In this document: piece by piece, positions 20,983 to 32,012 of the stretch
Numbering within the stretch: the first letter of the stretch is position 1
How the letters are laid out: each line of letters opens with the position of its first letter
Assembly: GCA_015680685.1 (NCBI GenBank)
Contig: MNCI01033529.1
Coordinates: forward strand, 1,138,636-1,198,169
From: Gnetum montanum
Lineage: Eukaryota > Streptophyta > Gnetopsida > Gnetales > Gnetaceae
Reading direction: 5' to 3'
Length of the DNA: 59,534 bases
Notes under the pieces: model-generated
Database searches by the model: none
The model's input: the letters and a program-made list of their open reading frames with translations, nothing else
Told to the model about the DNA's origin: nothing
Program-made: the position numbers and the translations under genes

Positions 20983-22344
20983 TCAAGTTGTATGCAATTG
21001 TCCCAAATAATGTTTTATATGCAAAACATTATATGGAAATTGCAATTCCATATCATCCAAGGTTGATAATTTGTAAGTATCCTCTGACAATTGCTTTGTA
21101 ACTTGAAAGGGACCGACCCATGTTGGAGTAAACTTATTTGGTTTCTTCATATTCCATAGTAAGACAAGGTCCCCTATCTTGAAATTCCTTTTCAAGGCTT
21201 TCCTATCAAACCATCTTTTAACTTGAGAGGTATTTCGTAACAAATTATCCCTTGCTTTATTCACTTCAGCTTCTCTTCTAATAAGCAAAGTCATGAAACT
21301 TCTATCTTTATCAGTCTTTTCACTATATATTTGTACAAATTCAGAAGCTGAGCTTATAATCTTGTTTGTAATTCTTGCTGGCAAACCATAGATTAAATTA
21401 TATGGTGATGTCCTAATAGCTTTCTTAAATCTAATTCGATTTGACCATAATGCAGATTGTAGATAATCGATCCAATTTCCTGGATTCCCATCCATCAATT
21501 TCTTAATATAAGCAATAAGCTTTTTATTGGTAGATTCTGCTAGGCCATTTCCTTGAGGATAATAATTTGATGAGGAAAATATGAAAATGGATTTTGTAGA
21601 TGCCCACCCGATAGACTCTTCGGATTTGAAGGCGGGTCCATTGTTTAACACTAACACTTCGGGTACACCAAATCTACTTAGAATGTGATTTTCTAGAAAC
21701 TTAATCACATCGGATGTTGAACTTCCTCTTAGAGCTTTTGCTTCAAACCATTTAGTGAAATAATCAGTAGCTGTGGGAATAAACTTGTGTCCAGCTCTTG
21801 AAGGAGTAATTGTACCAATAAAATCCAAACCCCATTGCTGAAATGGTCTATTTGCAACTATTGGCTTTAAAGGGGCTCTAGCCCTTTTAATCTTGTGCCC
21901 ATGAAATTAACATTTATAACATTTTTGAATCTTTGAACTAATGTCATGATACATGGAAGGACAATAATAATCATATTGAAGTATATGTTACATAATTGAT
22001 TTAGGGGATTCATAAAATAGATTCAAATGATCATGAAATTGTTCCAAGATGAAACTAATTTGATCATTATGAACACATTCCAATAAAACTCCCCGAAAAT
22101 CCTTTCTATATAATATACCATCTTTAATAATAAATCTTTGTGCTCTTTTGAAGAAAGCTCTCTTTCGACTTACAATTAAATTATTTGGGATTTTTCTTGT
22201 ACTAAGAACTTTGAGAATCTCATCATACCAATTCTCTTCATGGGTGTCAAGTGTACAAACTTCACTTTCTTTAGTCATTAACTTGGCTAGTCCCATTCCC
22301 TTAATTGTCTTGCATATTTCCAATGAAAATCTAGAACTTTGCAA
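20983..22344 (-). pseudogene. B integrase
   Basis: Same frame as B RT. 22344-21988 carries the N-terminal part (LLECVHNDQISFILEQFHDHL) with a stop before the core. 21828-20983 is the core and C-terminus: MDFIGTI (first Asp), TATDYFTKWFEA, VLNNGPAF where VTDNGPAF is usual (second catalytic Asp is Asn), GLAESTNKKL (Glu), then the GPF/Y-like segment WVGPFQVTKQLSEDTYKL. The C-terminus ends shortly after VLHIKHYLG without a chromodomain. Confidence 0.85.
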
Positions 22345-22353
22345 CTTAATAAG

Positions 22354-23562
22354 TCATTTTCCTCTTTTCAATCCAATATCATTTTGGGATAGGAATCGCT
22401 TGACTGCAGGTTCAATTAGCATAATGTGAACTAATGAACTTTTCAAATAATATTTAAAATGCTGAAGTGCTTTGATGACTGCAAAAGCTTGTTTATCTAA
22501 GTCTAAATAATTTAACTCTGAACCTTTCAACTGATACCCAAAAAATCCAATTGGTTCATCTTGACCTTCATTATCCTTTTGTGTTAGAACAGTAGTAATA
22601 GAATCATTCGAAGCAAAAGAATATAACCAAAAATCTTCTTTAAGCCTAGGCTTTACCAAATATGGAGCCTCTTGTATAGCCTTTTTAATTTTTGATAAAG
22701 CTCTTTCTGATTCTAGTGTTTTTTCTACTTGAACATCTTTTTTTAGCATATAAATCAAAGGTTTGGTAATTTTAGTAAACCTGGGGATGAACTTTTTCAC
22801 AAAGTTTATCTTCCCAAAGAAAGATCTAAGAGATTTCTTACTTGTGGGATGCTCGATATTCTGTATTGCTTGGTTTCGGGAATTGTATATGGCAATTCCT
22901 TCTTGACATATCATGTGTCCTAATAAACTTCCAAATTTAACCCCAAAGATACATTTCTTAGGATTTAATGAAATACCAAACTCACGACATCTGTCGAAAA
23001 CTTGCTGGAGATGATTAATATGATCTTTTTTTTTCTTTGAAAATATTGTAATATCATCCAAATAAACCACGACAAATTTGCCTAATAAATCCTTGAATGC
23101 TAAATCCATTGCTCTTTGAAAAGTAGCTCCAGCATTTGACAATCCAAATGGAATTCTTTGGTAGGAAAAAGTTCCCCATTTGGTGATAAATGATGTTTTG
23201 TATCTATCATTGTTATCTACGATGATTTAATTATAACCTAAGAAACCATCTAAGAAAGAATATGCTTGACAACCTGAGACTTTAATCAGCATCTCATCAA
23301 TTCTTGGAAGTGGATACTTATCCTTTTTTGAAGCATCATTCAGATTTCTAAAGTCTACAGAAAGTCTTATATCATCATTTTTCTTCCTTACTGGAACAAG
23401 GTTAGCAAGCCATGTCGAATATTGTACTGGATATATGATTCGTGCTTGCAACAACTTCTTGATTTCAGCTTCCATAGCTGGTTCAAATGATGGATTAAAT
23501 TTCCTTTGTTTTTGCTTGATTTTTTTGCAACCTTCTATTAAAGGAATCTTATGTGTCATCAC
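22354..23562 (-). pseudogene. B reverse transcriptase and gypsy RNase H
   Basis: RT runs from about 23562 (fingers, KKNDDIRLSVDFRNLN, PLPRIDEML, SFLDGFLGYN) through a stop near 23227 into 23142-22354 with NAGATFQRAMD, VVYLDDITIFS (YLDD active site), LNPKKCIFGV and LLGHMI. It is followed by the gypsy-type RNase H (FWLYSFASNDSITTVL, IGFFGYQLKGSELNYLDLDKQAFAV, FKYYLKSS). In RNase H the first catalytic Asp region (YSFASND) is altered from the usual (D/T)ASD. Confidence 0.85.
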
Positions 23563-23595
23563 ATCTTGCCTAAAAGCTTTAAGATCATCATAGGA

Positions 23596-23847
23596 CTAAG
23601 CAAAATTGTCTAAATTATTCCTTAGACATGATAACAAGTCTCGCTTGAAATTCAAATCTCTTTCCTTTGTAACATTCAACATCTTGGGCATCTTGTCTAA
23701 CCCAAAATTCACTACCTCGAAAGCTTGACTATCTGGGTTTTGTAAATTCTTTCTAGTAAGTAAATTTTTCTTGAACTCATGTTCCAAATCAATCATCCTT
23801 TTTGGAATGAAATTAGCTTTGAAATTTGATGATGTTTCAAGTATCAC
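23596..23847 (-). pseudogene. B linker between aRNH and RT
   Basis: Same frame as aRNH and RT. 83 codons with no recognised domain, mostly charged (RMIDLEHEFKKNLLTRKN). It connects aRNH to the RT fingers, so aRNH appears to be part of the same polyprotein. Confidence 0.5.
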
Positions 23848-23862
23848 TTGACCCTCAAATTC

Positions 23863-24365
23863 TTATTTATTTTTCATAAATCTTAGTACTTGATCATCAT
23901 CTTCAAATACTTGTAAATGTCTTATATTATTTGGTACTAATGGCTGATGTTCTTCTTCAAATATGACATCTTTGTAACTCTCTAATAATTGCATATCCAA
24001 TGTTGAAGTTGCCTTTGCCAAATCATCTGCTATAAGATTCTCTGCTCTGTTTATATGCTCTATTTGGCAATGTTGAAACTGATCTAACATCTTACAAGAA
24101 AGTTGCTTATAAGTTCTTAAGAATGAACTCTTTATGGCACAGTTACCTTTTACTTGTTCACAGACTAATCTTGAATCTCCTTTTATAATGATTTCCTTGA
24201 TCTTTTTGTCTAGAGCTATTCTCATACCAATACATAAAGCTTCATACTCAGCCTTGTTGTTAGTACAAGGAAAAGATAGATGAATTGCTTTAAGAATTTT
24301 AGGTGAACCATTCTTGAATATAACTATACCGACTCTTGCGCCTTTTGAATTACATGAACCATCAA
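23863..24365 (-). pseudogene. B archaeal-type RNase H, placed before RT
   Basis: In the same frame as RT. Motifs in order: ELYFDGSCNSKGARVG (Asp), FPCTNNKAEYEALCIG (Glu), IIKGDSRLVCEQVKG (Asp), HINRAENLIADDLAKA (Asp). All four acidic catalytic residues are present. A TGA stop just before ELYFDGS probably replaced TGG. This is the plant/archaeal-type fold, distinct from the gypsy RNase H after RT, which is also present in this element. In A and C the equivalent domain lies after the gypsy RNase H and before INT. Confidence 0.85.
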
Positions 24366-24881
24366 AGTATAACTCTCATTTATCCTCTTGCCTTGACTGT
24401 TCTTTTTCAGAACTATAATTTTCTTGGAGTGTACAATTTTTTTTTCAACACCTCCTTTTTCAGCCATTTTACTTCTTCCATTTGAAGTAATATTATCTAT
24501 CATCAAAGGTTTGCTATAGATGTAGATTTGATTTGGTTCTCCTTTCCAAGGTAACCACATGTGAGAATAATCTGTTGATATGTAACCTGAGAAATTCTTA
24601 CTCCAACTTCTACTCAATAAGAGACTATGTGAATCTGGTATATCTGCCACTTGAATAGTTACTCTACTTCTTATGCGAGGTTCGGAAGCAATTTCCAATA
24701 GAACATTTGATAATTGACCCACAATCTTCACTCTACTTTTATCCACTTGAACAATCTTTCTATTTGATTTTTTAGGAATCAAACCAAGTTTCTTACATAT
24801 AGACAATGGCATTATAGTAGACGTAGCTCCAGAATCAACCAAACAATTGTGTAAGAATTTATCCTTTAATTTCATTGTCAA
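24324..24881 (-). pseudogene. B protease
   Basis: Retropepsin-type aspartic protease: FLHNCLVDSGATSTIMPLS (DSGAT active site), then ILLEIASEPRI-like strand region and SLLLSRSW (the usual ILG/LLGRSW flap-side motif with Gly replaced by Ser). Its frame is that of gag; the aRNH-RT-INT frame is different and overlaps its end. A run of nine T at 24437-24445 (A9 in the coding strand) lies about 80 bp before the aRNH start and is a candidate for slippage or a mutational indel. Confidence 0.8.
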
Positions 24882-25265
24882 AAGGAAAGGAGGAGCTTCC
24901 TTATCATATGAAGTATTTAATTTCTCATCATTACTAGATACATAACTTAACTTTGATTCTCTAGCTCTCCTTTTACCTTTAATAAACTCTAAAGCCTTTC
25001 TTTGTTGATCTCTTGTTTAAAGCAACTGATAGAGGCTAATATTGGCTTTGAAATGTTTAAGGTCTTCTATCAAATCATATTCTCCATCACCAATGAAACT
25101 TGATCTCTTTACCCATTTACTAAAAGACTGATTTGGAGTGCTTTGCTCCACTTGATTGTCTTTACCTTTATTCTTATCTCTTCTACTTGGCTCAAAAGCC
25201 TTCCTCTTAGTAGATGGATCCGTAATAACATTTGGGGATCTAGAAGTAGTTAGTATTTCCTTAGA

Positions 25266-26479
25266 TCAAAGACTATATCCATTTTCCTCATTATTATTAC
25301 ATTCTTCATCTGATGACATATCTTGTTCAGAACTTGATAGAGAAGAAGTATTGCTTGATCCATTGCTTGAAGATTTGCTTGCATAGTGGACACTCGATAA
25401 CTCATTATCAGATTCAATATCGAGAATGTTGGACATAATAAGGTCATTTTCATCCTCATCTTCTGCTAACTTAGTGTCTTGATGTTTATGCTTCCTATTT
25501 TTCCTTTCTTCTTTGATATTAACTCTTGCCAATGCTTTTTTAAGCTTCACTATTTTGTTAGACATATCTCTCACTAATTTTCCTTTTTCAAATCCCACTC
25601 TTTCATGTTCTTGCTCTATCTTAACGTGAGATGGACCTGGTAAAGCTTTAAATTAAGCAAAATCTTGCATAGGAATCATAACTCTTTATTCTCTTTTTTG
25701 AATCGTAATATTTTCTTTAGGATTCAACTGTTTTTCTAACTGTATAGCTTCACTAAAGTAGTTAAACCAAATTGAAATGTTGGGGTTGACAGCCTTAAGG
25801 TAAGTTTCTTTAAGCATTTCTTCCGATGGCCTATATTGCCTTTGAAAGAGTCCACAATTTTGTTGAAACTTAATGTTGAAATCTCTAATTGACTCTTTAA
25901 CTCCTTGCTTAGCTTGTATCAGCCCACAGTATAGTTGTTGTTGATCTAATTGATTACCAAACTGGGCCAAGAAAATATTCTTCATGTCATCCCAACTAGT
26001 AATACTATTACTTGGTAAGTTTGAATACCAAATCTGAGCCATATCCTTTAGATTTGATACAAACAACCTACAAGCTTGATCTTCATGTTGAATATTTGCA
26101 TGAGCTAAAGCTAACTCAAACATGTGAAGATATTCTTCAGCTAAATAAGCTTTTCTAGGAATGCAAGGCTTAGGCAAATATTTGTAAACTACCTTAGGAA
26201 TATCATTGTAATTTTGAAATCCTAACAGTGTAACTCTTTGCCAAGGATTTACCATCCTATTCCTTTGTAATGTTGAACTCTTAAAATTTCTAGATCTTTT
26301 CTTACAAATTGACAACCATATATAATGGGTGATCTTCTTGATCTTCTAGTTTTCACTCCACTACTTATTCCCAATTCAGAAACTTTCTTTTGTTCTTCTT
26401 CTGATGAAGAATCAATCTTAGGATGTAGAATATCTTTTGAAATTTTGAAATTTTCCAAACTATTAATCTTCTTGGTCAA
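25266..26479 (-). pseudogene. B gag
   Basis: 26479-26249 is the N-terminus in another frame. 26315-25686 carries the capsid-like retrotransposon gag domain (YLHMFELALAHANIQHEDQA, IWYSNLPSNSITSWDDMKNIF, FGNQLDQQQLYCGL, then SIRDFNIKF). 25598-25266 is a Lys-rich then Ser/Asp/Glu-rich C-terminal part. No CCHC zinc knuckle was seen. The intervening 24882-25265 reads in the same frame with stops. Confidence 0.75.
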
Positions 26480-26579
26480 GAACTAAAAATAGTATCTAAT
26501 TTCTTAAGCCTTTATAGCAACAAAGAATTGTTGATGTGCTAAAATTATAAGGCTTATGAACCTAGAGGCTTAATTTTCA

Positions 26580-26597
26580 GCCCTCCTTCTAGCGTCA
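26580..26597 (-). other. Element B primer binding site
   Basis: Minus-strand TGACGCTAGAAGGAGGGC, seven bases from the LTR end. It differs from the site in A (TGGCGCTAGAAGGAGGGC) by one G-to-A transition. The matching primer tRNA was not identified. Confidence 0.7.
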
Positions 26598-26604
26598 AAA
26601 GAAC

Positions 26605-29483
26605 TGTTGGCGACCGTTTGGGACGCGACCGCCAACGAGTGTCCTCGAACAGGATTTAGGTGCCTGCTGGTCTCTGGCAACACCAAGGCCCAGATACCTC
26701 CAAATAAACTCAGTAGTTAATGTGAGTATGTGTGTGTGCTGTTGCGGCGTGCGGTTGTGAGAAATGTAACGATTGCGTTGTGTGTAAACTACAAATGACT
26801 TACTTTAAAGAGATTCAGCCAACTTTGCCAAGTACTGTGAGTTCTTGAAAATTTCCTATTTTGTTCAACTGCCTAGTCTACGCGGTCCTTATAATACCTA
26901 CTTGTAACAAATAAAATTTTGCAAAAACATTTGAGCACAACTCCGCAATCTACTCCTAATTTTCCCCAGAGAAAGAGATAGTTCCACAAGAAAACTAGAA
27001 ATAGAGCAAGATTCGATGGAAATAAGCAGAAAAGAAAAGAAAGCAGATTTGTGTAGACCTCAAATATTTAAACAAGGTAAAATGACACGAGTAAACACTT
27101 CGCAATAAAGCTATCCCAAATTCAATATCTACGAATTGTTCAAACTTCCAAGGTTCAAACAAGCAATATCTTCAAGACAATCCTATTATGCTACCAAAAA
27201 TTGCTGCATAAACTACCACGTACGAGACTCCATTTTGACTAGATAATAGATGTCAATGATTGCATTCAAACAGAACCTTTAAAAGACTTGACAATTTCTG
27301 ATTGAAATACCATGAGAATTCACTTTAAAGATAAAAAGAAGCTATTCTGGTCCCATCAAAATACCAAAGATTTTCTGAACCCTCTCGACTACTGAATTGT
27401 TCAATGGCGTGACTACAAACAGAGGCTCTCTTACAATAATCCCAATAACAATTCCCACACATTGCACAATAATGAAATTTACTACTAAAATGCTCTTAAG
27501 GCTTTCAAACATAAGCGCTTCTATGGCAAAATTTTAATAGAAATTTCTATCGAGCAACAAGAACAGTAAGAACAATCTAAAAATCCCAAAATTACTTGCC
27601 AAGGATGATACTATCTAAACCACTAGCTAAAAAATTTTAACAAAATAAAAAATAAAATACATAACTCACAGGACCATGACAAAGAGGTTGAAATCTTTCC
27701 TTTAGCAAGCCATCTTACAAGCAATCATCTTTACAAATCTTCTTTGCAAATGCTTTTCTTAAGACCCCAAAGTGTCTTCAAGTGAGAGCCTAACTACTAA
27801 CTAGTAGCCTTCCAAAGTGTGATGTATGAGACCTCCCAAAAGTCTCTTCTCCAAAAGTTTTCCCCCCCTAAAAAAAATCCTTCCAAATAAAATCCTTCTT
27901 TCCAAAGTCCTCATGAAGCCTTTTTATAAGGTTTACAAGGTAGTTACATGCCAAAATATCCTAGCTAACTTTTCTTCCAAGTAACTTGGCCAACCAATTA
28001 GGAGATTACTTGCCCAACAAGTTAGGAGGTTACTTGCCCATTTAATTAGGAGGGAGTTATATAGTTAGGAAGTTATTCATAAAGTTAGGAGGAATTAATA
28101 TTTGTAAATATTATAAATATTTCCTTTGTAAGTAATTTATTAAAATAAATCTAAAATCCCTAGTCTAATTTAATTTAATTTAAATTTTAAATACTAAGTG
28201 TCATTAAGCTCTAAGATTTTTTCATAAAAAATATAATATAATATCCACCTTATTGGTGGTTGCGGTAGTTAATTTATCCTTTCTACATCTCCGATAATTG
28301 AAATTAAAATTTAGGATGGCCCAAAATATGAGCCTGAAGGTGAAGGCACTGATCTTGCAACTACCAACAACTGATTCAAATTATCTTCTTCAGCCAAAAA
28401 TCGTTACCAGCAACTACCATCACAGGAGAAGACTTAGCCGCCGTGTTAGGAAACGTCGCCGTGTGTTCTGTAAGAATCTGCAACTGTTGTAACCTTTGCC
28501 TCTCAAAAATTCCCTGCAAGTTTTGATGATTATATGATTTAATCATAACTTCGTAGATTTTCGCTACCTTCTGTCTGTGATAATTGGTAAACTATCTAGC
28601 TTTCAAAGTTTTCTTCCAACATTTGGTTCAGATTCTTCAAGCAACGTCCACCAGGGTTTTTAAGGCATTTGTCGTTGTTGCGAATGAAAACCCAGATTTG
28701 TTCATCGTGTGAAATAGGCATCCATTCTTCTGAAATCCACAAGTGTCTCTACTGAAATCGATGATATGGCTGCTGTGTTCTGCCGTAAACTAGCCTCGGT
28801 TCTTTCTACACAGCCTACACACGATTGCTGCCCGAAACCCCCTTCAATACAGCTCAGTGGTGAAGGAAGGGCCTCCCATGCACTCCATGAACTTGGATTC
28901 ACTATTTTCAGCATTTGGCGAGTCAGCAACATCAAGTCATAAATCTGGCTGATGCGTGTATGCAATCCTGAATAGCCAGCCAATGGATTCATGGCATTCA
29001 GTTCTATTTTTCTGATTTTCTATTTTTTCTTCGACAGCATTAATAATGGGCCTTTAGACTTACAGGAATTTTGGTTCATTTGTAATACAGAAACCTTTAC
29101 ATCCTTTGATAATTTAAATTTATGGAATTCAAAACCTGTTGGTAGTCCATTAGGTCCTTCACTTGCTTCCAACTCTTAGCCGATTCTTGATAATCCATTA
29201 CCCACGGTGTTGTCTATTTTGCCAATATTAATAGGGAGTATGCTTTCTTGTGGTAAATAATCACCTCTTTTTTTGTTATTCCAATCTTCACTCAAGAAAA
29301 TAACTTGGCATTTTAATTTTACTTTTCAAGAAGGCTTCAACATCAAGATTATTTACCATTGGCTTGCTTCTCCAAGAATACCCATCAACTCACAATACTA
29401 AACTGCAAATTCACAACCAGGGATTGTGCTAATTTTGAACAAAATATTCCAACTATTCCATGTAATGGCCAGATGTGCCAACA
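26605..29483 (-). repeat. Element B 5' LTR
   Basis: 2879 bp; TGTTGGCGACC... to ...GTGCCAACA on the plus strand. It is co-linear with 17028-19921, differing mainly by transitions and short indels. The TATA box is at 27921. Confidence 0.9.
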
Positions 29484-29488
29484 CCTAT
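29484..29488. repeat. Target-site duplication of element B, right
   Basis: CCTAT. Exon 8 of the A antisense gene resumes here with GAAGATGACATTCC, matching GAAGATACCATTCT in C. Confidence 0.75.
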
Positions 29489-29790
29489 GAAGATGACATT
29501 CCTCATGAGGGAATACTTCCTAAAAGGGACGGCCCATATGAAGACGATTTTCTAGACTTAGAGGCGGAGTTAAGGGATACGGGAGACAGTGGTGCTAGAG
29601 GGGATGCGTAATTATGATTATGCACGATTTTATTTATGAGATTGAACAAAGACAATATAAATTTTAGCATGATTAATCATGAAATTTTCTTTGTGGTTTT
29701 TAAATTTTATGTCTTTATTTATACAAAGCATAAATAGAATTATTGAGGGTTGTGGGTAGGTGGCGTTATTGCGATCGTTGAATGGAGTTG

Positions 29791-29930
29791 CTAGTTTTAA
29801 GGCTATTGCGGGCTGTTACATAGTGTTTGCGTAAAGATGGAAATCAGATATTTTAGTTTAGGGCCATTTCAGGCCTTCGCTAGTTTTAGGCCGTTGCGGG
29901 CCTTTACTAGTTTTAGGCCATTGTGGGCCA
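29791..29930. repeat. Element A array 1: 27-bp minisatellite
   Basis: Four units of CTAGTTTTAGGCCGTTGCGGGCC(TT/AT), one separated from the others by about 40 bp. It is the same array as 41819-42067 in C, where there are eight. It lies between the antisense gene's stop and the PR end. Confidence 0.8.
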
Positions 29931-30183
29931 TTTGCATATGTCGGAGAATGCAATTGATAAAAGTGTAAATGTTTGTGTAATTGTACTAGTGTAACTAATA
30001 GGATTTAAAAGGCATAAATGGTGTAAACTAGGAAACGTAAATGGCGTAATCGATAGAAGACATAAATATATGTATGCTAAACAAAACTGATAGTCAAAAC
30101 TGATAAGCGTAACTGGAAAAATTAGTGAAAGTGTAAAGATGCACGTAAATACCACGTAGGTCAATCGCTAGCCCATAATTATT
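29931..30183. other. A spacer between array 1 and PR
   Basis: AT-rich, homologous to 42068-42298 of C. No gene was seen. In the sense of the element this is where a splice donor after PR would lie; C has AATGTAAAG just after the PR stop (about 42285), while A has AACATAAAAG at that place. Confidence 0.4.
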
Positions 30184-30385
30184 TTTTGATAACTTTTATG
30201 TTGAGTGGTGCGTAAGGGTGAGGAGATCTATGACCTGACTCCTTCACATCATTTTCTTCTCCCTAAAATGGTAGGTCAGCCCAAGCTAGGCTGTCATTAG
30301 TCATTTCGACTTGTTCGGGAATTTGGACATGGGTTTGATCTTTGGGCATTTCGATCTCCGAAACCTGTTCTTCCTCAATGTTATT
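30184..30385 (-). pseudogene. A PR C-terminal fragment
   Basis: Homologous to 42299-42466 of C (translation there MPKDQTHVRTPEQIEMNDDSLA...). It is cut off from the rest of PR by the insertion of element C; the other part resumes at 47916. Confidence 0.75.
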
Positions 30386-30390
30386 GATGG
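30386..30390. repeat. Target-site duplication of element C, left
   Basis: GATGG, repeated exactly at 47911-47915. Confidence 0.85.
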
Positions 30391-31998
30391 TGTAACAATG
30401 GAAAATGTTAGTAGTTGGAAAATATCAAACAAAAATATGTGTACACAGTCTTAACCATGGATCTGTGTGAGGGCTGTGCTAGAGAAAACGAATCTGCAGT
30501 GCCTTGAACGGTCTTGTCGATCATACAGGGACTTACTCAACCAGTAAATCGACGAATATTATAAATATTCCATGGGACAATTTGATTCAATAAGTCGCAA
30601 AAGGAGTAGAAAATGATGTAGATGAATTGCAATAACGATAACGTTAACACGACAAGAAGGATCGGATTAAGAAAAATGCTCAAATCCCAGATTTGTGCTT
30701 TGACCAGAAAACTAGGTATATTGTATACACCAATGGAAAAAATTCCGCTTATCTTGTGCAGAGCATACACAAAATATCAAGAAAATTGTTCAGCAAGGAG
30801 TATAGAATGAAGTTCGGTCTACCTCGGAAGCCAAAGACGGGACGCAAGGAAGGTCAAGCCTGAATGTCTATCGATCAACTGTGTCTGATCAATAGATGTT
30901 GCCAACTACACTAGATGATCTCTTGATCTTTGATCTATTCCCTTTGCTTTCGATAGTTTCTACTCAAACTGCCAATGATCGCCAATGGAGAGAACTGTAT
31001 TTTTTGCCAAAGGACTGATTGCTCCTGCTATCAATGCTGAAAGATGTCTCCTGTCTCTGCTCGAAGGTGATAACTGCCAAAAGTTGAAGATGCCAGCCCT
31101 TGTTTCTTTGCCAACTAGAGCATTTATAAGTTCAACAACATGTGGAGAAGGCATGGCCCTGATGACATGTGTCTCGGACTTTCAAAATACCGTTGACTTG
31201 TCCAATTTTATGTTGAAACTGGCTATGTCGCATCACATATCTGCAAATAATGGAAAAGTATGCTATCAACCACTTCTGCTGAAGTTGCCTCGTGATTATG
31301 CATACTACGTGCAATACGCTCATTAGAGTATCGCGCGTGTGGATGGCAAAGGCACATCGGGTACTATTTTTAGCCAACTTTACGCTATATTACACTTGTT
31401 TATGCTACGTCACGTGGCAGAGCGTAATAGAGCATGGGAGTAGTTGATTCTAGTTGTTTTATGCTCATTTACACCGCAAAGCATAATAGAGCGTAAACAA
31501 TGGTCAACTTTACAATAAATTACGCTTGTCTACGCTGCATAGCATAATAAGCGTAAAGCGACCAATCTGCAAATAAAAGAAATCAATCTGCCGCTCTTCC
31601 TTGTACTCTGACTTTGTCTTCTTTGAAGCTCGTTACACTGATCTACATAACGGAGCATAAACTTAGCCTTGAGCAAAAGACTTAGTCGAATATGTGACAG
31701 GTCGCATATTACGCTGCTTAGGCTTTAATCTTCTTCAAATCTATCAAAGTAAGTTACCTTCTGATATCTGGCTATGCTAAGTAGAGTTACGCTAAAATAC
31801 ACTATGCCATGTTGCGTAATGTAGCATAAAGAAAGAAAACACAGTAAGATTGAAATTTGAAAGGAACTTGGAAACTTGATGCTGTGCACCTCTTTGCCTT
31901 GCTTTGCCTTGTTTCTGTCTTCTGAAATTTTGTTGCGAACTTTTACCCAAGTCGCAAACCTTCGCCTGAGGCCAATTCGCAATTTCTACGGTGTTTCA
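30391..31998 (-). repeat. Element C 3' LTR
   Basis: Starts TGTAACAATGG and ends GGTGTTTCA on the plus strand. TATA-like CTTATAAATG on the minus strand at about 31121-31130. The plus-strand frame at 30985-31326 is also present in the other C LTR, which is expected of LTR copies. Confidence 0.9.
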
Positions 31999-32012
31999 AT
32001 GGCCCCTCTTTG
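31999..32012 (-). other. Element C polypurine tract
   Basis: Minus-strand CAAAGAGGGGCCAT directly before the LTR start TGAAACACC. Confidence 0.8.

Larger units (their letters stand above)
17028..29483 (-). mobile_element. Element B: gypsy LTR retrotransposon with aRNH before RT
   Basis: Long LTRs (17028-19921 and 26605-29483, 2894 and 2879 bp) with ends TGTTGGC/GCCAACA, a PBS at 26580-26597 and a PPT at 19922-19940. On the minus strand: gag, PR, archaeal-type RNase H, RT, gypsy RNase H, INT, then a further ORF. Total 12.5 kb. The order PR-aRNH-RT-RNH-INT differs from elements A and C. Its LTR also starts at 58997 (element F). It is non-functional: stops throughout, and the second catalytic Asp of INT is Asn. 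Confidence 0.9.
13128..29611 (+). pseudogene. A antisense gene: eight exons, HAD/FCP1-like N-terminus, interrupted by element B
   Basis: Exons: 13128-13246, 13540-13989, 14078-14352, 14450-15471, 15570-15749, 15822-15941, 16021-16838, and 16917-17027 continued at 29489-29611. Every intron begins GT (GTAAGT, GTAAGG, GTAAGC, GTATGT and similar) and ends AG, with phases 2,2,1,1,1,1,0, and each boundary is matched in element C. The product would be about 1,070 residues. Residues about 44-190 resemble plant HAD/FCP1-like phosphatases: KLVLIVLDIVRVLC (nucleophile Asp about 50), KDALEFL, IIIWSH (about 97-101) and NTLFVACHVSTYFHNPPG, where such proteins normally have an Asp-Asp motif. Later parts are unrecognised: KRPRLTEAP near the end of exon 4, acidic exon 5, coiled-coil-like exon 7, and acidic C-terminus ending GDSGARGDA. 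Lesions: several stops, a frame loss in exon 4, and element B in exon 8. It lies opposite to the element, between PR and RT. Confidence 0.75.
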
